Source of the DNA: a virus
Length of the DNA: 29,670 nt
IMG/VR virus record: IMGVR_UViG_3300018083_000098
Location: 1 to 29,670 of that record
Strand: one strand, 5' to 3'
Positions 7,110 to 15,212 of the stretch are shown in pieces. Each line of letters begins with the position of its first letter. Position 1 is the stretch's first letter. The notes beneath the pieces are model-generated. The model made no database searches, was not told the DNA's origin, and saw only the letters and a program-made list of their open reading frames with translations. Made by a program: the position numbers and the translations under genes.

Positions 7110-7583
7110 ATTTATCTCCTTAAAGGTCAATGGTTTCATTTCTTTTACGAATGGTCTATTGGTTAATGCTACACCGAATAAAGTTGTTCCGTAACTTGTC
7201 CCGGTTTCATTATCGGTATACTCAAAAGCAAACTCCGCTGACAAATATCTATATTGCTTATCATTAACTGTAGTTTTACCAAGTTCATTAAATTCTATGC
7301 TTCCCCATAACTCGGTATCATCTACCAGATATAATCTTTTTATCCAGCCAAATGCCTTGCCGCCATTATTATGCCCTTCATCAAGGGCAATATCTGTCCT
7401 TCTGGCATAGCTATCAAAATTAGAAATCATTTCTCTTAAGTCATCTTGGTTGATAGTTATCTCACCAAAGGAATCATTAAATGAACCTGTCCGAAGTATT
7501 TGAACTTCACTAGGCAAATGAATCTGCGTATTATTCTGGTCATAAAATTTATGTGTCATTGGGACACTTCGGACATTCAGCAT
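6615..7583 (-). CDS. Head maturation protease with C-terminal scaffold (Mu gpI-like)
   Basis: From ATG 7583 this gives 322 residues; TTG 7589 and ATG 7559 are alternatives and none has a good ribosome site. The N-terminal about 150 residues resemble the Mu-like I protein protease: ITINQDDLREMISNFDSY, IALDEGHNNGGKAFGWIK (candidate catalytic region), YRYLSAEFAFEY, LTNRPFV. The C-terminal 160 residues are a charged coiled coil (KSKKLSDDLEVQIKKNIELV), typical of a scaffold. The protein would guide capsid assembly and then cleave the scaffold. A separate start within the gene makes the scaffold alone. Confidence 0.8.
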   Translation of the reverse strand: MLNVRSVPMTHKFYDQNNTQIHLPSEVQILRTGSFNDSFGEITINQDDLREMISNFDSYARRTDIALDEGHNNGGKAFGWIKRLYLVDDTELWGSIEFNELGKTTVNDKQYRYLSAEFAFEYTDNETGTSYGTTLFGVALTNRPFVKEMKPLTFKEINMPAPVKDTTDVTKILTDMDAMKVQMTEMSTKLTEQETKSKKLSDDLEVQIKKNIELVDKNKAIEKKKEFDEKLNAGLVCEAQRDAYMKDDMMAFISNIAKPNLQAQSTNFTDDGHEKVGDVQDEVISLAKAKVKEDAKLTLSEAIVHVLKEKPALSKKYNELFQ

Positions 7584-7617
7584 AATCAAAGATTATCAGC
7601 AAATAGATTAGTGTCAA

Positions 7618-8430
7618 TTAGAATTGTTTTTGTTGTTGGGCTTTTTCTGATAAGGAATCGAAGTCGGGCAATCCTTCAATCTCATCTTCTATTACTCTAG
7701 TCAAAGGGAGGTAGGTAGATTTGCAACCGAAGTGCAGAGGGCAAGTGTAAAATCCATACAAAGGGTCATCATAAGCAAATGTCGTACCATTTAACTCATT
7801 ACACAAATCAGTAACCGGGTCAGGATTGTAGAAAACAAATGCTTGAACCAATCCTCTATCGTTTGCCTCCTCGAACACATCATTCCTAGAATCGTTTACC
7901 AGTCCTGCCGATTGAACGAAGGCTCCCTTTCCTTTTTCAATCCCTTCAATAAAATCATCCATTGATGCATTAAGAGCGTCCTGTAGCATTTGTTTGGTTA
8001 GCATATAATTATTCTCAAGTGTTATATAAACACTCCCTTGCATATCTAGGACAATTGATTCGGTGAAGACTTGTGCCTGATGGATAATTCTTTTTTGTTG
8101 GTCGGGATTTAAATTAGCTAAAATTGCCGGGTCAAATTCAATCCTATCTGCAAAGGTAATGGTTACCCTTGTTTCAGATATTACTTCCTGATTTGATGAA
8201 TCAGTTATCTCTGCATGGGCGGCAATCATATCTGATTCAAATTGATTATATAAATCATCTGATGGAGAAATGTTACCTGCTGCTAAATATTTCTCATTCT
8301 CATTTAGGAAGTCCCAATTATTTAACACCTGATTATTTAGGTTCTTTAATATCAAATCCGAGTAGTAGGACATTACTGCTATGAGTAATTCACTTCCGGA
8401 ATCAATTATCTTTTCATATTGTTTAGCCAC
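7618..8430 (-). CDS. Minor head protein (Mu gpF / SPP1 gp7-like)
   Basis: This 270-residue protein has a helical N-terminus (LLIAVMSYYSDLILKNLNN) and a C-terminal head-morphogenesis domain: VNDSRNDVFEEANDRGLV, then DLCNELNGTTFAYDDP, then CPLHFGCKSTYLPL, with the family's D..C..L.G..F....P....P.H..C pattern. Such proteins bind the portal and a few copies may be ejected with DNA. The GTG start overlaps the endonuclease stop (GTGGCTAA) and has a poor ribosome site, so translation may depend on coupling. In the ancestral order it would follow the portal directly. Confidence 0.78.
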   Translation of the reverse strand: MAKQYEKIIDSGSELLIAVMSYYSDLILKNLNNQVLNNWDFLNENEKYLAAGNISPSDDLYNQFESDMIAAHAEITDSSNQEVISETRVTITFADRIEFDPAILANLNPDQQKRIIHQAQVFTESIVLDMQGSVYITLENNYMLTKQMLQDALNASMDDFIEGIEKGKGAFVQSAGLVNDSRNDVFEEANDRGLVQAFVFYNPDPVTDLCNELNGTTFAYDDPLYGFYTCPLHFGCKSTYLPLTRVIEDEIEGLPDFDSLSEKAQQQKQF

Positions 8431-8953
8431 GCTTTAGTTTCTTCATAGATTCTGAAATCTTTAATCTTGTTTGCTCACTAACAACGAAACCTTTTCTGGA
8501 ATTACTTTGTTTTAATTTGGACTCCTCAGTTCTTATTCTTCCAGTTAATCCCTTTGAAATCTTCTTACCTATCTCAGGTGGTCTTTTCTTACCTTTATAT
8601 TTATCACTAAATATCTTTTTGGTTCTCTCGGAAAAGGTATAACCAATCATTCCCTCCCCACCTTCTGATAAATTATAAGGAGGCTTTAATGCTGAAATCA
8701 TTTCTCTTTCAATTGTTTTAATATCTATCTCGTCATCGGATTGATAAAGGACATCCCACTCAAATGCATCTTGTCCGTATTTCTTTATCGCTTTGCTGAT
8801 TAATGATTTGCCAGTATTTCTTCTGGATATATGTTCATTCTTTCTTTTATTTAAGTCCCTAGATGAGATACCTAAGTAAAACTTTCCATTAATTTTATTT
8901 GTTGCTCTATACAGTATCAGATAAATTTCCTTTTGATTTAATACAAGCTGCAA
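8423..8953 (-). CDS. GIY-YIG homing endonuclease inserted between portal and head genes
   Basis: It shows the same family as the gene at 4718-5170: LILYRATNKINGKFYLGIS, then KRKNEHISR, IEREMISAL, and NUMOD3-like repeats (FSERTKKIFSDKYKGKK; EIGKKISKGLTG; SEQTRLKISESMKK). It overlaps the portal 3' end and the start of the next gene. The longest frame begins with a TTG at 8953. Alignment with the sister endonuclease puts the equivalent of its first Met at a CTG codon (8920), which has AAAAGG 8 nt upstream. No ATG precedes the catalytic motif, so a non-standard start is likely. Confidence 0.88.
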   Translation of the reverse strand: MQLVLNQKEIYLILYRATNKINGKFYLGISSRDLNKRKNEHISRRNTGKSLISKAIKKYGQDAFEWDVLYQSDDEIDIKTIEREMISALKPPYNLSEGGEGMIGYTFSERTKKIFSDKYKGKKRPPEIGKKISKGLTGRIRTEESKLKQSNSRKGFVVSEQTRLKISESMKKLKRG

Positions 8954-10460
8954 TAGCTCTATCTTTTTCCCACCCTTTGTTTATATGGTGAGCAATGCAT
9001 TCAGACACCTTGTCATCTACATCCAATCTTTTGTCCTTTTTAGGTTTGGGCCTATTGTCACCAGCATCTTTTTCAACACCTGCTTTTATCTTTTCACGGA
9101 ATGCTTGAATAGCTGAATCCATGAATGGCATATCTGGTTTTTTCTTATTAGGCTCTTCGCCTTTCTCTGGTAAAGCATATCTTTCTCTCAAGTATTTTTC
9201 AAGCTCCATATCAGGCACTACATTTCCTGAGTTAGTTAAGTTAGCAATTATTTGAGAGAAGTCTAAACCATAATCATCTGTCACTCCGCTGATGTACAAG
9301 CTAGGAAATTTTTTAGCGTCAGGAAAATTTAGCCTAATAAGTTCCGGGATAATAACTTTATTAAACTCGGACTCTATAATATCTATTATGTACTCCAAAG
9401 AATTTTTAAAGAACGAAGATAAGTCTGATGAAAGGGCTTGAGAGCCACCAGTTGTAATACCTAATTCTAAGAATGATGCAAGGAAAGCTTTGGCCATACG
9501 ACGGTCTTCATTATCTATTGCCACTTCTATTTTTTGCGGGTCATAGCTATTAAATTTAACATCAACGTCAAATCCTTCTGTCTTAACAATATAATTTGAC
9601 TGGTGAGTACAGAAATCACTTAATGCTTTTTCCAGGGCAACTCTGGATGTGGAGTTTTCCGCACCAAGTGGAATAGTCCCAATGGGAATCCCTATGGCAA
9701 ACTTCTCAATACCTATGGCATTTAACTTTTGATATGTTTGTTTTCTAAAATAACATCCATAGCAAGGTCTTAAAAGGGAAATCCCTTGATGGTTTTGTCC
9801 CTCTTTGTTTATGGTAAAGATAGATAAAACTTCTTTGGGAATTGGTCCGGTATGCTCCACATCCCCGTAGGCATATTGGGTAATGCCGACAAATTCCTTA
9901 TCTTTAAAATTCCAGGTCTCAATGGTCTTAGGGCTTATCCAGCGTAATTCTTTTAGACCTATATAAGATGGTAGGATGGTTCTTCCCTCCACCTCTACAG
10001 GCTCATTATAGACCTTATGGATTCTTTCCATGGCAGAGTGTCCGAAGATAACCATATCCAATATTTCATTTTTCATTTGGGATTGGGTTTGTTCCATATC
10101 ACGGAAAACTATTTCAAGGAATTTAGCTTGGTCTTCCGCCTCTGGAGTATCATCGTAAGGTCTAAACTCAAACAGCCCTGCCATGATTGGTAGCTTTACG
10201 GCTGACACCAACATCTGAACTTGGGAATCCTTTCTACGCATTTCATCAAATCTTTTTGCTGCCTCGGAATGTTTTAATTCATCAAGGTATTCTTCATCAT
10301 AATATCCTGCGTAGATTTGTGTCCCGGATGAACCTATTCCTAGGTTAATTTGCACCGGAGTTACTCCTGCCTTTGCTGCCTGATTAACTAGAGTTTCCAT
10401 AGCTATATCTTTAGGGTTATTTATTCCAACTGAACTCATCCCATCGTTTACTTCTGGCAT
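8907..10460 (-). CDS. Portal protein (Mu Gp29-like, DUF935)
   Basis: ATG 10460 is preferred because GAGG lies 8 nt upstream; an ATG at 10481 in the same frame has no site. About 517 residues. Portal family features: YDEEYLDELKHSEAAKRFDEM, DSQVQMLVSAVKLPIMAGLF, FGHSAMERIHKVY, GLKELRWISPKTIETW, then the clip/crown region SQALSSDLSSFFKNSLEYII. The portal forms the dodecameric DNA gate bound by TerL. The C-terminus has a small Cys-containing segment (VSECIAHHINKGWEKDRA). It follows TerL by 12-30 nt. Its 3' end is overlapped by the homing endonuclease. Confidence 0.88.
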   Translation of the reverse strand: MPEVNDGMSSVGINNPKDIAMETLVNQAAKAGVTPVQINLGIGSSGTQIYAGYYDEEYLDELKHSEAAKRFDEMRRKDSQVQMLVSAVKLPIMAGLFEFRPYDDTPEAEDQAKFLEIVFRDMEQTQSQMKNEILDMVIFGHSAMERIHKVYNEPVEVEGRTILPSYIGLKELRWISPKTIETWNFKDKEFVGITQYAYGDVEHTGPIPKEVLSIFTINKEGQNHQGISLLRPCYGCYFRKQTYQKLNAIGIEKFAIGIPIGTIPLGAENSTSRVALEKALSDFCTHQSNYIVKTEGFDVDVKFNSYDPQKIEVAIDNEDRRMAKAFLASFLELGITTGGSQALSSDLSSFFKNSLEYIIDIIESEFNKVIIPELIRLNFPDAKKFPSLYISGVTDDYGLDFSQIIANLTNSGNVVPDMELEKYLRERYALPEKGEEPNKKKPDMPFMDSAIQAFREKIKAGVEKDAGDNRPKPKKDKRLDVDDKVSECIAHHINKGWEKDRAIAACIKSKGNLSDTV

Positions 10461-10492
10461 ATTTATTTCCTCTAGTGCCATGTTAGTTTAGT

Positions 10493-11749
10493 TTAATAGT
10501 TATTTCCAGAATCAATTAGAATAGAACTGCTCCTGTCGATTGACTTATATGTTCCGTATGCCGGAGGAAATAATTTGCAGATGGCATAGCCCAAGGAATC
10601 TGAACTATGAGTCAGAGTTTTATCTTTGCTCTGGTCTAACTTCCCAGACCTAGACCATGTGGTTTTATTCAAGCATCTTATCAAATGTTCACACTTGGGA
10701 TTTATCAGGACTCTCCTATCTTGTAGCATTTTATTTACCGCCATTACCCGGTCAAAGACAAAAGGATTCTTGGAGGGAAGTAGAGTAAAACCTGAGTTGG
10801 CAAGTATCGCATGGTTCGATGGCCCTACTGTTGACCGATTGCCTCCAGTAGAATCAGCAATGATATTTATTTTCTTTCCATACTTACTCATTAATAAACT
10901 GGAGAACTTATATGTATCTGCGTTATCTGGAATAACTATCTCATCAAATACCATTATCTTGTTATCCACTATCTGAAAGATTACCGAGCACATAGGGCTT
11001 ACGTTAAAATCCAGGGCACAATAAATCTGAATCCCTTCCCTCATGGAAACATCAGCAACATTAAATTCTCTGGTAAAGGAAAAGTATGCTGCCTCCGCTG
11101 TGAGGTCTATAAACTCCGCCATACATTCCTGCTGGAATAGTTTATCAGGGTAAGAGTCTTTCAAGGATTGGATATATTCTTCCGGGAGAAGCTCGTTATC
11201 ATAGGTAGTCGCTGTGATAACAAAGCAATCACTAGGTGGGCGGCTGACAAAATACTCATGGACAAAATTAAATCCCTGCGGAGTAGTAGTACATCTAATC
11301 TGCGAAGGACTTTTCCTCACCCTACCAAGTGCCGTTTGAAATGCTTCAGGCTCGTAGAAAGCAAGTTCATCCATCAAAAGGAAATTTACATTTATTGCCC
11401 GAAATGCAGAATCATAATTTAGTGCCGAGAGTCCTGTGATGGTTGATTTATTTCTAAAGGTATAAGTTAGCTTGGGAGATTTTAGTCTTTGGTAATGTTT
11501 CCCCTCCTCCATACCCATGATAGATAAAACGGTTAGGATTTCTTTATCTAGTGCTTGGGTCAACTGCCCATAGTCCTTAGAGGACATGACCGAGGATGTG
11601 TTAGGATGCTCCAAGGCCTTTTTAATAAGCCATAAAGCTCCTATAAAGGTCTTTCCAAAGCCAAGACCTGCTAGGAGTAAACCGATTCTATTAGAGCGAT
11701 TAAGGAAGTCTAATTGCTTGGTGGATAGCTCTATGCACCTTTCAATCAT
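10493..11749 (-). CDS. terL: Terminase large subunit
   Basis: This 418-residue packaging motor has an ATPase domain with Walker A LAGLGFGKT (residues 26-34), Walker B FLLMDE (123-128) and a coupling segment RCTTTPQGF (152-160). The nuclease domain has acidic residues in ALDFN (D247), IIADSTGGNR (D299) and HSSDSLGY near the C-terminus. It cuts and translocates DNA into the prohead through the portal. The ATG overlaps the TerS stop (ATGA). Length is at the short end for TerL but all key motifs are present. Confidence 0.95.
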   Translation of the reverse strand: MIERCIELSTKQLDFLNRSNRIGLLLAGLGFGKTFIGALWLIKKALEHPNTSSVMSSKDYGQLTQALDKEILTVLSIMGMEEGKHYQRLKSPKLTYTFRNKSTITGLSALNYDSAFRAINVNFLLMDELAFYEPEAFQTALGRVRKSPSQIRCTTTPQGFNFVHEYFVSRPPSDCFVITATTYDNELLPEEYIQSLKDSYPDKLFQQECMAEFIDLTAEAAYFSFTREFNVADVSMREGIQIYCALDFNVSPMCSVIFQIVDNKIMVFDEIVIPDNADTYKFSSLLMSKYGKKINIIADSTGGNRSTVGPSNHAILANSGFTLLPSKNPFVFDRVMAVNKMLQDRRVLINPKCEHLIRCLNKTTWSRSGKLDQSKDKTLTHSSDSLGYAICKLFPPAYGTYKSIDRSSSILIDSGNNY

Positions 11750-12120
11750 TCCTTATTTCTTTCTTTGATTATGACATTGATAGCAGAATCAGCAGGGGAA
11801 GAAACTTCAATGCTATCTCTCCAACCATGACGGTTTGCCATGTTATATCTCCAAGCAGAGAAATTTCCTTTTCCTTTAACTGAAATAATAATTCCATTTG
11901 ACTCCCAAAATAATAAGTTAGCAGAGAGACCTTGCTTGTGAGCCTCGGAAAAGTCTGGATACTTTTTCTTCCATTCATACAACGTATCTTGATTGCATTT
12001 AATCCTTCCAGCAAAGGAGGCGAAGGAATATCCCTTGCCCATATGCTCAATCAGCATATCGCAGTATTCAGGATTATAGTCAGGTGGTCTGCCCATTTTA
12101 CTCATGATTAACTTTATCAT
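11746..12120 (-). CDS. terS: Terminase small subunit
   Basis: This protein has up to 124 residues and contains MGRPPDYNPEYCDMLIEHM followed by a helix-turn-helix (SFASFAGRIKCNQDTLYEWKK), typical of small terminase and resolvase-like DNA recognition domains, then a short oligomerisation region (ANRHGWRDS). It recognises the packaging site and regulates TerL. The start is uncertain: ATGs at 12120, 12105 and 12096 are all possible, the last two within or beside the kinase stop. Overlap with TerL is ATGA. Confidence 0.85.
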   Translation of the reverse strand: MIKLIMSKMGRPPDYNPEYCDMLIEHMGKGYSFASFAGRIKCNQDTLYEWKKKYPDFSEAHKQGLSANLLFWESNGIIISVKGKGNFSAWRYNMANRHGWRDSIEVSSPADSAINVIIKERNKE

Positions 12121-12625
12121 AGCTACAATCTTTTAGCTTTAGGAAGTTTTCCTCTATATTTGAAACGGAATCACTAAGCAGCACATAATGTGGGAAAGTG
12201 TCAATAATATTTTTAATCTTTGTTGCTCGACCTGTGACAAATGTTTTGTTTTGATTCCTGCTCTCCTGCCTTAGAGATAGAGTTTCATCGGTGATGGATA
12301 GATAAAATAATTTATAGGTAAATCCGAACTCTGAAAGTTTAGAAATCATTGTTGAGGTTATAAGTCTGTCTCCCTCTATATAGATATTTTTAATTTGTTT
12401 CTTGGCAAAAAGTAGAAACTTAAATAAATCCCTCGGTGATGCCATAGATAATCTATCTGTCCCAGAGAACTCCATATCCTCGCTATAGTCTCCTATAACC
12501 CAATAATCGCTCTCCTTATGGAACTTTATCAGACCAAACTTATAAACGGTCTTGGAGGTGATTAGCCGCTTATAAAGAGTCGTTTTACCGCTAGAGGGAA
12601 CTCCTATCAGGAGTATTAAATTCAT
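12098..12625 (-). CDS. 5-hydroxymethyl-dU DNA kinase (P-loop)
   Basis: This 175-residue P-loop kinase has Walker A GVPSSGKTT (8-16). Diagnostic of the phage 5-hmdU DNA kinase family are WVIGDY (42-47), FSGTDRLSM (53-61), IEGDRL (83-88) and the lid segment TGRATK (131-136). The family phosphorylates 5-hydroxymethyluracil in DNA, giving the activated base used by amino-acid:DNA transferases. It overlaps that transferase gene by 35 nt and TerS by 23 nt. Known of the family: experimentally shown in other phages; inferred here: same role. Compact length suggests no fused helical domain. Confidence 0.85.
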   Translation of the reverse strand: MNLILLIGVPSSGKTTLYKRLITSKTVYKFGLIKFHKESDYWVIGDYSEDMEFSGTDRLSMASPRDLFKFLLFAKKQIKNIYIEGDRLITSTMISKLSEFGFTYKLFYLSITDETLSLRQESRNQNKTFVTGRATKIKNIIDTFPHYVLLSDSVSNIEENFLKLKDCSYDKVNHE

Positions 12626-13448
12626 TTAGATATTTCCTTGAAAATGTTTCTCTGCGAAAATCCCACAGAGGTTTCCAGTTTACTCCGGAAATGCCGCTAA
12701 GTTTTAAAAGCTCAATCCTGTTTCTCTCAATGTAATATCCAACATATCTTTTTCCTTCAATCTTTTTCTTGTAGGCACATAGAGTCGTTTCAAGATTCCA
12801 GACATTGGTGGGAACATAATTTCTAACTGCCGAGAGCAGCTGCTTGAATTTTCCCTCAAGCCCAATCGCTTGGGCATCAGATATTGTTTCATTAAACTCA
12901 ATATTGAAAACATCACAAAGACCTTTTCTAACCGTAGAGGCATTTTTAACATCCAGCTTATCTGGATAAATATTTGTATTGGTAAGGACAGAGAGAAGTT
13001 CTAGGTAAATAAAGGATGAAAACCTCCCGAAGTTTTTAATGGACAGGGCAAAATCATTGAACTCCTGATAAGTTTTCAACCTGGAGAATGTGGAATGTTG
13101 GTCTAGGGAAATAAGATTCCGATATGATTGGAATGTTTCAACGAATTTATTTGCAGTTTTTATCCTTAGCCTATCGGTTTGAAATAATAGTTTGGATTTA
13201 TTTTCTTTCCACCACTTCTCCATTCGAGATACCGATGCTGTTTCAAAGTCAGGGAATTCATTATAAATATAATAGACAGTTGGTGCACAGTAACAAGTTC
13301 CAAAAAGAAATGCCAACCAATATCTTTGTTCGATGTTTAGCTCAAACCTGTCACAGATATATTTTAAACAGGGATTTTGTGGGTCAGTATCTTTTGCCTC
13401 CATCATATCAACATGGAAATTAATAAAATCAGATTTCATATATTTCAT
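12591..13448 (-). CDS. Amino-acid:DNA transferase-like protein (alpha-glutamyl/putrescinyl thymine pyrophosphorylase family)
   Basis: This 285-residue, mostly helical protein contains YWLAFLFGTCYCAPTVYYIY, NEFPDF, RMEKWWKENKSKLLFQTDR, FGRFSSFIYLELL, STVRKGLCDVF, LETTLCAYKKKIEGKRYVGYYIER and GVNWKPLWDFR. This pattern (W...FG..Y..PT....NEFPD; FGR......L; ET.LC...K......R..GYY) is what I know of the DNA-glycosylase-fold family that replaces the phosphate on 5-phosphomethyl-dU with an amino compound. Gene overlap with the 5-hmdU kinase supports the pathway. The amine it uses cannot be read. ATG 13448 or 13439 are both possible. Confidence 0.75.
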   Translation of the reverse strand: MKYMKSDFINFHVDMMEAKDTDPQNPCLKYICDRFELNIEQRYWLAFLFGTCYCAPTVYYIYNEFPDFETASVSRMEKWWKENKSKLLFQTDRLRIKTANKFVETFQSYRNLISLDQHSTFSRLKTYQEFNDFALSIKNFGRFSSFIYLELLSVLTNTNIYPDKLDVKNASTVRKGLCDVFNIEFNETISDAQAIGLEGKFKQLLSAVRNYVPTNVWNLETTLCAYKKKIEGKRYVGYYIERNRIELLKLSGISGVNWKPLWDFRRETFSRKYLNEFNTPDRSSL

Positions 13449-14010
13449 TACTCGCTATGAGGAGTCCATCAAGCCCTGACCTTTTCCCTATGTCAGAGGT
13501 GGAGTAAAATATATTGGAGTCATTTTCCTTGTGGAGATATAGGGGCCTAAAGTTATTTCTAAATGCAAATAGCTTTCCGTCCTTTAACCATACAGCAGCA
13601 ATAGTCTTACCTTTTGAAAAATCTTTGATGTCATCAATCTTACTCACCAATACCTCGGCATCATTTTCCGTGATAAGGGTAAATCCAAACTGACTCTCCA
13701 TATCCTCCTTGCTGTCTCCTGAGATAACTCCATTTAGAGCAAGAGATAGATTTCCTTTGTGGATAGGTTGAGCGTTGTCTAGGTCAACGACTCCTGAAGT
13801 CGAATACCTGTTGTGCCAAATAAATAAACTTGGATAGTCGCTAAAGAGAGAATTTATCGCATCATCAAAGTCCAAAAACTTCTTGGTGGTAAGTATTTTG
13901 TCATAATAGGAATACCCGAAGGAGTGGAGGCCTCTAACGGATGATTCCACCAATACCTTATACATAGTTTCCCGATTCATCTTTCCACTAAACCCAACGA
14001 TACCACACAT
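13429..14010 (-). CDS. Class II glutamine amidotransferase
   Basis: This 193-residue stand-alone Ntn-type glutaminase domain has the Cys2 nucleophile (MCGIVGFSG), RGLHSFGY (matching RGYDSAG of GlmS), WHNRYSTSG (HTRWATHG), NAQPIH, SLALNGVIS (VHNGIIEN) and TENDAEVL (SETDTE). It releases ammonia from glutamine; no synthase or sugar isomerase domain is attached, so the acceptor must be another protein or the DNA adduct itself. It lies between the GNAT and the transferase genes with overlaps on both sides, so it is part of the modification cassette. Confidence 0.85.
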   Translation of the reverse strand: MCGIVGFSGKMNRETMYKVLVESSVRGLHSFGYSYYDKILTTKKFLDFDDAINSLFSDYPSLFIWHNRYSTSGVVDLDNAQPIHKGNLSLALNGVISGDSKEDMESQFGFTLITENDAEVLVSKIDDIKDFSKGKTIAAVWLKDGKLFAFRNNFRPLYLHKENDSNIFYSTSDIGKRSGLDGLLIASNEIYEI

Positions 14011-14362
14011 TGAATATTTTTCCTTTTCTTGACCTTGCTGTTCCTATCTGAGTAAAACCAATCTTCTTATAGAATTTATTTGCCTCGCTATTTTCATCGG
14101 TCTTTAAAGTAATAGGAGAAGGAACTGCCTCTATCAGCTTTCTACCAATACCATTTTTCTTTTCCGCTACCGATATTTCACAGACTTCATACATCCCATC
14201 TTTTTTCCTGTAGTGAACAAATCCATCTTGACCTAGCTTTATCCAATAATGATTTTTCCTGCCAAGAGTTGCCCAGCTCCACATGAAATTACCTAGAATC
14301 TTTTCTCTGGAGAATATTTTCTTAATCCAGAGCTCATCCTCTGGTGTAACCTTTTCAATCAC
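13988..14362 (-). CDS. GNAT-family N-acetyltransferase
   Basis: This 124-residue protein has the GNAT acetyl-CoA motif A (CEISVAEKKNGIGRKLIEA, residues 61-79, with the Q/R-x-x-G-x-G/A-type KNGIGR) and motif B (SEANKFYKKIGF, 92-103). The N-terminal part has aromatic residues (FMWSWATLG; NHYWIKLG) likely forming the acceptor site. Start overlaps the dioxygenase stop and its end overlaps the amidotransferase start. By context it may acylate the amine installed on the modified base, or one of the pathway proteins. An unrelated protein-acetylation role cannot be excluded. Confidence 0.82.
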   Translation of the reverse strand: MIEKVTPEDELWIKKIFSREKILGNFMWSWATLGRKNHYWIKLGQDGFVHYRKKDGMYEVCEISVAEKKNGIGRKLIEAVPSPITLKTDENSEANKFYKKIGFTQIGTARSRKGKIFNVWYRWV

Positions 14363-15212
14363 GCTTTACTCTCGGAAGGTTCTTCAAGGTTTTCTTGTCA
14401 TAGTCCAATGCAATTTTAGTTTTGTTCTTATTGAACCTGTCCATTTCCTCTTTATAAGGTAAGCATTTTAGCATATTTCTAAGGGAATAAAAAACAATGG
14501 TATATCTGTAATAATGTTTTGATGTCGGAGTGAATTTTGTTACTCCATGAAGGTAAGTCTGGTTATCAAACATTACCAAGTCTCCATCTTCTAGTCCTTG
14601 AACCATTCCTAGTTCCGGAATATGAAGATTTCCTCCTTCGATATTTCTCTTATAGACAAGCATCGATGACCATACTCCGGGAAAATTACCAGCATCGGTA
14701 TGGTATCTCATTCTGGCATTTCTATTTACGATTCCGGAAGTGAATATTGAATCCGGCATAAGAAAATCACTTGGCAAATCCTTTTGAATCTCCAATTGCT
14801 TTTGATAAACAGCAAGGTCTATCTCTTTATATTTCTCTGAAACCTTGGTTGATAGCGGATAAAGGACTTCCTTTACTACAGGACGCTCCATCGTACACTT
14901 GGAGAGTCTGCAATAGTCTGCTCTCATGGGTACTCTGGGCAGCCAACCAAATGTTGCACTACCTGTTACTGGTATTCCTCCTGCTCGATGACCTCGGTTA
15001 TAAATCAAATCACCTCGAATCATCCGCTCGACTGTGTCGGTGTCCTTGTCAAAGTTTTTAATCATGTATCCAACAACTTTTCCATTGACTAGGAAACGGG
15101 CATCTTCATTTACGACTATTGCCTTGCTGGCATCTATCGTAGTTTTTCCCCTCAAATCCTTTTTAATTTTCTTGCTGTCAATATCCTTTACTGTAAAACT
15201 ATAATCCTTCAT
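14355..15212 (-). CDS. TET/JBP-type 2-oxoglutarate Fe(II) dioxygenase
   Basis: ATG 15212 (285 residues) is preferred over an upstream TTG at 15245 because GGTGGG lies just before it. The double-stranded beta-helix core has H171 and D173 (MRYHTDAGN), H222 (QTYLHGVT) and R236 (YYRYTIVFYS), the Fe- and 2-oxoglutarate-binding residues, with GGNLHIPEL and EDGDLVMFD between them, as in TET/JBP proteins. The family oxidises the methyl group of 5-methylcytosine or thymine in DNA. The neighbouring 5-hmdU kinase makes thymine the likely substrate; no cytosine-5 methylase is visible in this window. It overlaps the ParB-like gene by 14 nt. Confidence 0.85.
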   Translation of the reverse strand: MKDYSFTVKDIDSKKIKKDLRGKTTIDASKAIVVNEDARFLVNGKVVGYMIKNFDKDTDTVERMIRGDLIYNRGHRAGGIPVTGSATFGWLPRVPMRADYCRLSKCTMERPVVKEVLYPLSTKVSEKYKEIDLAVYQKQLEIQKDLPSDFLMPDSIFTSGIVNRNARMRYHTDAGNFPGVWSSMLVYKRNIEGGNLHIPELGMVQGLEDGDLVMFDNQTYLHGVTKFTPTSKHYYRYTIVFYSLRNMLKCLPYKEEMDRFNKNKTKIALDYDKKTLKNLPRVKRD

